This document shows positions 63,223 to 64,000 of a stretch of DNA of 64,000 bases, in pieces. The stretch covers positions 5,654,001 to 5,718,000 of the forward strand of contig NC_089037.1 of NCBI RefSeq assembly GCF_034140825.1, read 5' to 3'. Each line of letters begins with the position of its first letter. Within the stretch, counting starts at the first letter, position 1. The notes beneath the pieces are model-generated. The model was not told where the DNA came from. It made no database searches and saw only the letters and a list, made by a program, of their open reading frames with translations. This stretch comes from Oryza sativa Japonica Group. Its lineage: Eukaryota > Streptophyta > Magnoliopsida > Poales > Poaceae. The translations under genes and the position numbers were made by a program.

Positions 63223-64000
63223 ATGCCGCCCAAGCCAGAGCGGCGGCTGTTCCAGTACGTGAGCAAGCCGCGCAGGCCGGCGCGGGAGCCTGCGCCGGCG
63301 CCCGAGGTCTGCGGCGGCGGCGGCGAAGAGGTGGTCGCGTCCGACGCGGATGCCGACGCCGTGTACCGGATGGTCACGGCGGCGCCCACGCCGTCGGCGA
63401 TGGAGTCCGCGCTGTCCGCGTCGGGCGTCGCGATCTCCGCGCCGCTCCTCGACCTCGTGCTGCGGAGGTTCCGGTTCGCGCACGGGGACCCGCTCCGCGC
63501 GCTGTCGCTCCTCTCCCTCGCGCTCGACCGCCACGGCGTCGCCCCGTCCCCCTTCGCGCTCGACACCGCGCTCTACGTGCTCGGCCGGGCGCGCCGGTTC
63601 GCGCACATGTGGGACCTGCTGCGATCCTCCCGCCGCCTCGTCCCGGACGCCGTCACGCCGCGCACCGCCATGGTCGTCCTCGGCCGCGTCGCCAAGGTCT
63701 GCTCCGTCCGCGAGACCGTCGACTCCTTCCGCCGCCTCTCGCGGATGTTGAGGGGCCGCGGGGACGACCAGGAGGGCCAACTCTTCAACGCGCTGCTCCG
63801 CACGCTGTGCCAGGAGAAGAGCATGTCCGACGCGCGCAACGTCTACCACGCGCTCAAGTACGAGTTCAAGGTGAACCGCCAGACATTCAACATCCTGCTC
63901 TCCGGGTGGAAGTCAGCCGAGGACGCGGAGGCGTTCGTCGCCGAGATGCGGGAGCTCGGCGTGGAGCCAGACCTGGTGACTTACAACAGTTTGATTGATT
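63223..64000 (+). CDS. Pentatricopeptide repeat (PPR) protein, 5' part (first 259 codons)
   Basis: RNA-binding protein of the P-class PPR family, which acts in plastid or mitochondrial RNA maturation. The frame opens MPPKPERRLFQYVSKPRRPA, a basic, acidic-poor start compatible with a targeting peptide, and stays open to the window edge. PPR-type helix pairs are visible from about residue 110 (FALDTALYVLGRARRFAHMW), including QLFNALLRTLCQEKSMSDAR and RQTFNILLSGWKSAEDAEAF, and the last one, GVEPDLVTYNSLID, is the canonical consensus. The gene is cut by the window, not broken. The ATG is the first in frame after a short upstream A run; an earlier start was not seen. A Stowaway MITE lies in the promoter. 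Confidence 0.88.
   Translation, partial: MPPKPERRLFQYVSKPRRPAREPAPAPEVCGGGGEEVVASDADADAVYRMVTAAPTPSAMESALSASGVAISAPLLDLVLRRFRFAHGDPLRALSLLSLALDRHGVAPSPFALDTALYVLGRARRFAHMWDLLRSSRRLVPDAVTPRTAMVVLGRVAKVCSVRETVDSFRRLSRMLRGRGDDQEGQLFNALLRTLCQEKSMSDARNVYHALKYEFKVNRQTFNILLSGWKSAEDAEAFVAEMRELGVEPDLVTYNSLID

Overview
The window looks like grass nuclear DNA, almost certainly rice (Oryza). Coding exons are very GC-rich, introns and flanks are AT-rich, and Stowaway, Tourist, Mutator, hAT, CACTA, Helitron and LTR debris typical of rice is packed between the genes. From memory, the gene set (CK2 alpha, clade-D PP2C, RbBP5-like WD protein, NRAMP2-like transporter) fits the short arm of rice chromosome 3; no search was run to confirm this.

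Layout. Nine protein genes are supported. An intronless CC-NB-LRR gene (276-3002, +) is followed by three genes on the minus strand: a syntaxin-6-N-domain membrane protein (3643-5929), mitochondrial ribosomal protein mL43 (6835-8471) and casein kinase 2 alpha (9526-13706, ten exons). A repeat-rich spacer leads to a clade-D PP2C (19101-20564, +). From 20.6 to 34.5 kb there is no gene I can defend; it holds Helitron ends, a solo LTR, TIR elements and exon-like fragments. An ARM/TPR protein (34541-36807, +) is followed by the COMPASS subunit RBL (39761-43143, -), a 5S-rRNA-derived repeat complex (43.5-47.3 kb), the NRAMP metal transporter (48805-52363, -), a run of Helitron, hAT and CACTA elements (52.5-59.5 kb), and the 5' part of a PPR gene (63223 to the window end, +). 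Exon borders were worked out by hand from reading frame, GT/GC-AG sites and family sequence; phases close for all eight complete genes.

How the genes relate. There is no operon-like logic. The genes are independent housekeeping or signalling loci: immune receptor, endomembrane protein, mitoribosome, kinase, growth-related phosphatase, chromatin, metal transport and organelle RNA processing. The most informative signals are in the non-coding DNA and at gene edges: a Helitron ending about 130 bp before the NRAMP start codon, with an in-frame ATG inside it; a recent 608-bp higher-order duplication in that Helitron's minisatellite; an ATG-less transit-peptide-like frame in front of CK2 alpha; a GC-AG intron in CK2 alpha; an NLR with altered kinase-2 and MHD motifs; a site II/telo-box promoter on mL43; and a locally amplified 5S-derived array.
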